Shown here one piece after another: positions 21,793 through 22,832 of a DNA stretch of 22,832 bases. Under the pieces are notes generated by a model that did no database searches, had not been told where the DNA came from, and was given only the letters and a program-made list of their open reading frames with translations. Made by a program: the position numbers and the translations under genes. Position 1 is the first letter of the stretch; each line of letters begins with the position of its first letter. Source of the stretch: Candidatus Bathyarchaeota archaeon BA1 (lineage in GTDB: Archaea; Thermoproteota; Bathyarchaeia; Bathyarchaeales; Bathyarchaeaceae); contig LIHJ01000059.1 of NCBI GenBank assembly GCA_001399805.1, positions 1 to 22,832 of the forward strand, written 5' to 3'.

Positions 21793-22073
21793 GCATAGAT
21801 GCTTTGAGATGTTCGAGAGGATAGTGGTTTTGGTTTAGGTATTTAAAGGAAGCAGACATAATCACCAGCGTTAACTATGGAAAGAGGAGGCTCTACAAGG
21901 CGAACACAGCAAACGATGAATCTTGATGTTTAAGAGCTTCAACGAAGCTTGGGACAACCCTAAAGGCTGGCGAAAGCCCACGGACGCAGAACGTCCTATA
22001 ACATACCTTATGGGATCATTCAGACCGTCTGCCCACTGGACACCAAAGAGGTTTTGTCTTGAAGCGTCGTCTC

Positions 22074-22832
22074 CTAGAGGAGCTTTTCAACCTCGGATAT
22101 GCTCTGCTCGAGTATGTCTAAGCCTTTCTCCATCTGCTCTTGGGTTACGATGAGTGGGGGAACCACCCTAATGCAGTTGACCCCGCACGGCAGCAGGATC
22201 AGACCCCTCTTGTGGGCCTCAACCATGATATCAGTAACGTCCAGAAATCGCTCCTTGGTTTTTTTATCCTTCACGAACTCGACACCGATCATTAACCCCT
22301 TACCCCTTACGTCTCCCATAATCTTGTGCCGATCCTTCATTTCCGCTAAACGCTTTAATGTACTCTCTCCGATCTTAGTCGCCTTCTGAGGGAGTCTCTC
22401 CTTCACCAAAACCTCTATGCTGGCTAGGGAGGCTGCACACATGACAGGGTTTCCTCCGAAGGAGTTCGAGTGGGCCCCCGGCTCCCAGTCAGCCAGTTCA
22501 GCCTTAGCCACCGTAGCCCCAATTGATAATCCAGCCCCCAGAGCCTTGGCCAAGCACACGATATCTGGCATAACTCCCTCGTGCTCACACGCGAACATCT
22601 TGCCGGTTCTGCCCATGCCGGTCTGAACTTCATCGCAGACGAGCAGTATGCCATGCTTGTCACACAGCTTACGGAGTTCCTTCAGGTATCCAAGGGGTGG
22701 AACCACATATCCACTCTCCCCCTGAATTGGCTCCACAAAAAGCGCCGCCACCTCAGCTGGGTCGCACACATGGTGGAAGAGCTCTTCCTCGATGAAGTGG
22801 ACGCACCACCAGTCGCATTCTGGGTAAGTGAG
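22074..22832 (-). CDS. Class III PLP aminotransferase, 3' part (gene runs off the window)
   Basis: The frame is open to the window edge, giving 252 C-terminal residues. Class III aminotransferases use pyridoxal phosphate to move amino groups on omega-amino acids or acetylornithine. Visible parts are FVEPIQGESGYVVPP, the cofactor-binding CDEVQTGMGRTG (Asp and Gln contact PLP), and the Schiff-base Lys in VCLAKALGAGLSIGA, followed by SNSFGGNPVMCAASLASIEV and GDVRGKGLMIGVEFV near the end. The piece before PEEVAA-like DPAEVAALF, with CDWWCVHFIEEELF, fits the 4-aminobutyrate/acetylornithine-type archaeal enzymes rather than HemL. The substrate cannot be fixed without the N-terminal half. Confidence 0.92.
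   Translation of the reverse strand, partial: LTYPECDWWCVHFIEEELFHHVCDPAEVAALFVEPIQGESGYVVPPLGYLKELRKLCDKHGILLVCDEVQTGMGRTGKMFACEHEGVMPDIVCLAKALGAGLSIGATVAKAELADWEPGAHSNSFGGNPVMCAASLASIEVLVKERLPQKATKIGESTLKRLAEMKDRHKIMGDVRGKGLMIGVEFVKDKKTKERFLDVTDIMVEAHKRGLILLPCGVNCIRVVPPLIVTQEQMEKGLDILEQSISEVEKLL

Noticed and set aside
21923..22153. Plus-strand frame MMFKSFNEAWDNPKGW...
   Set aside because: The first 40 residues look plausible, but the frame then runs antisense through the aminotransferase C-terminus; no homologue is recognised.

Overview
The window looks like a piece of a chromosome from an uncultivated archaeon, most likely Thermoproteota of the Bathyarchaeia type. The reasons are AT-rich TATA boxes about 25-36 nt upstream of start codons with short or absent leaders, frequent TTG and GTG starts, and the gene families present (CooC, ThyX, HtpX, UPF0175 and PIN toxin-antitoxin genes, a PaREP1-like fragment, a clan AA-like protein). 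The lineage is inferred from recognition of protein families, not from a marker gene. I found no rRNA, tRNA, CRISPR array or complete insertion sequence.

Layout. 1-1430 is a decayed zone: a coiled-coil gene with 54-nt internal repeats lies between two inverted copies of a Lys/Glu-rich gene tail, next to a truncated PaREP1-like gene. 1748-2954 holds two overlapping paralogous regulators (ribbon-helix-helix head plus a possible ligand-binding tail). 3192-4354 holds a small membrane protein and an orphan HExxH metalloprotein. 4355-5131 is a dead PIN toxin-antitoxin island on the minus strand, followed by a GNAT acetyltransferase. 5958-7969 has a frame-broken hypothetical gene, cooC and a VTT/DedA membrane protein with two frameshifts.

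8014-12610 is a minus-strand block. An intein-containing thyX comes first, then a three-gene catabolic operon (cyclase-family hydrolase, D-2-hydroxyacid dehydrogenase, HpcH/HpaI aldolase), then a degraded second copy of the thyX 3' end. The 376-residue intein sits in the ThyX signature motif and carries HTH, NUMOD3-like and HNH segments. A possible PD-(D/E)XK nuclease-like gene is divergent from thyX. It converges on an HtpX protease that contains a canonical EF-hand calcium loop.

14820-16457 has two divergent winged-helix regulators sharing one TATA region, a UPF0175 antitoxin that still carries the last codons of a lost PIN gene, and a frameshifted HhH-type protein. 16461-20220 is a membrane-maintenance region: a rhomboid protease divergent from a four-gene operon (TFIIB-like zinc ribbon protein, coiled-coil protein, SPFH protein with two zinc ribbons, four-helix membrane protein), resembling bacterial YdjG/YdjI-type loci. 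The window ends with a radical SAM protein, a frameshifted clan AA-like gene and the 3' part of a class III aminotransferase.

The best candidates for new biology are the ThyX intein with its nearby thyX relic, the HtpX-EF-hand fusion, and the SPFH/zinc-ribbon/coiled-coil operon beside rhomboid. At least five otherwise good genes have single-base frameshifts, so assembly error should be excluded before calling them pseudogenes.
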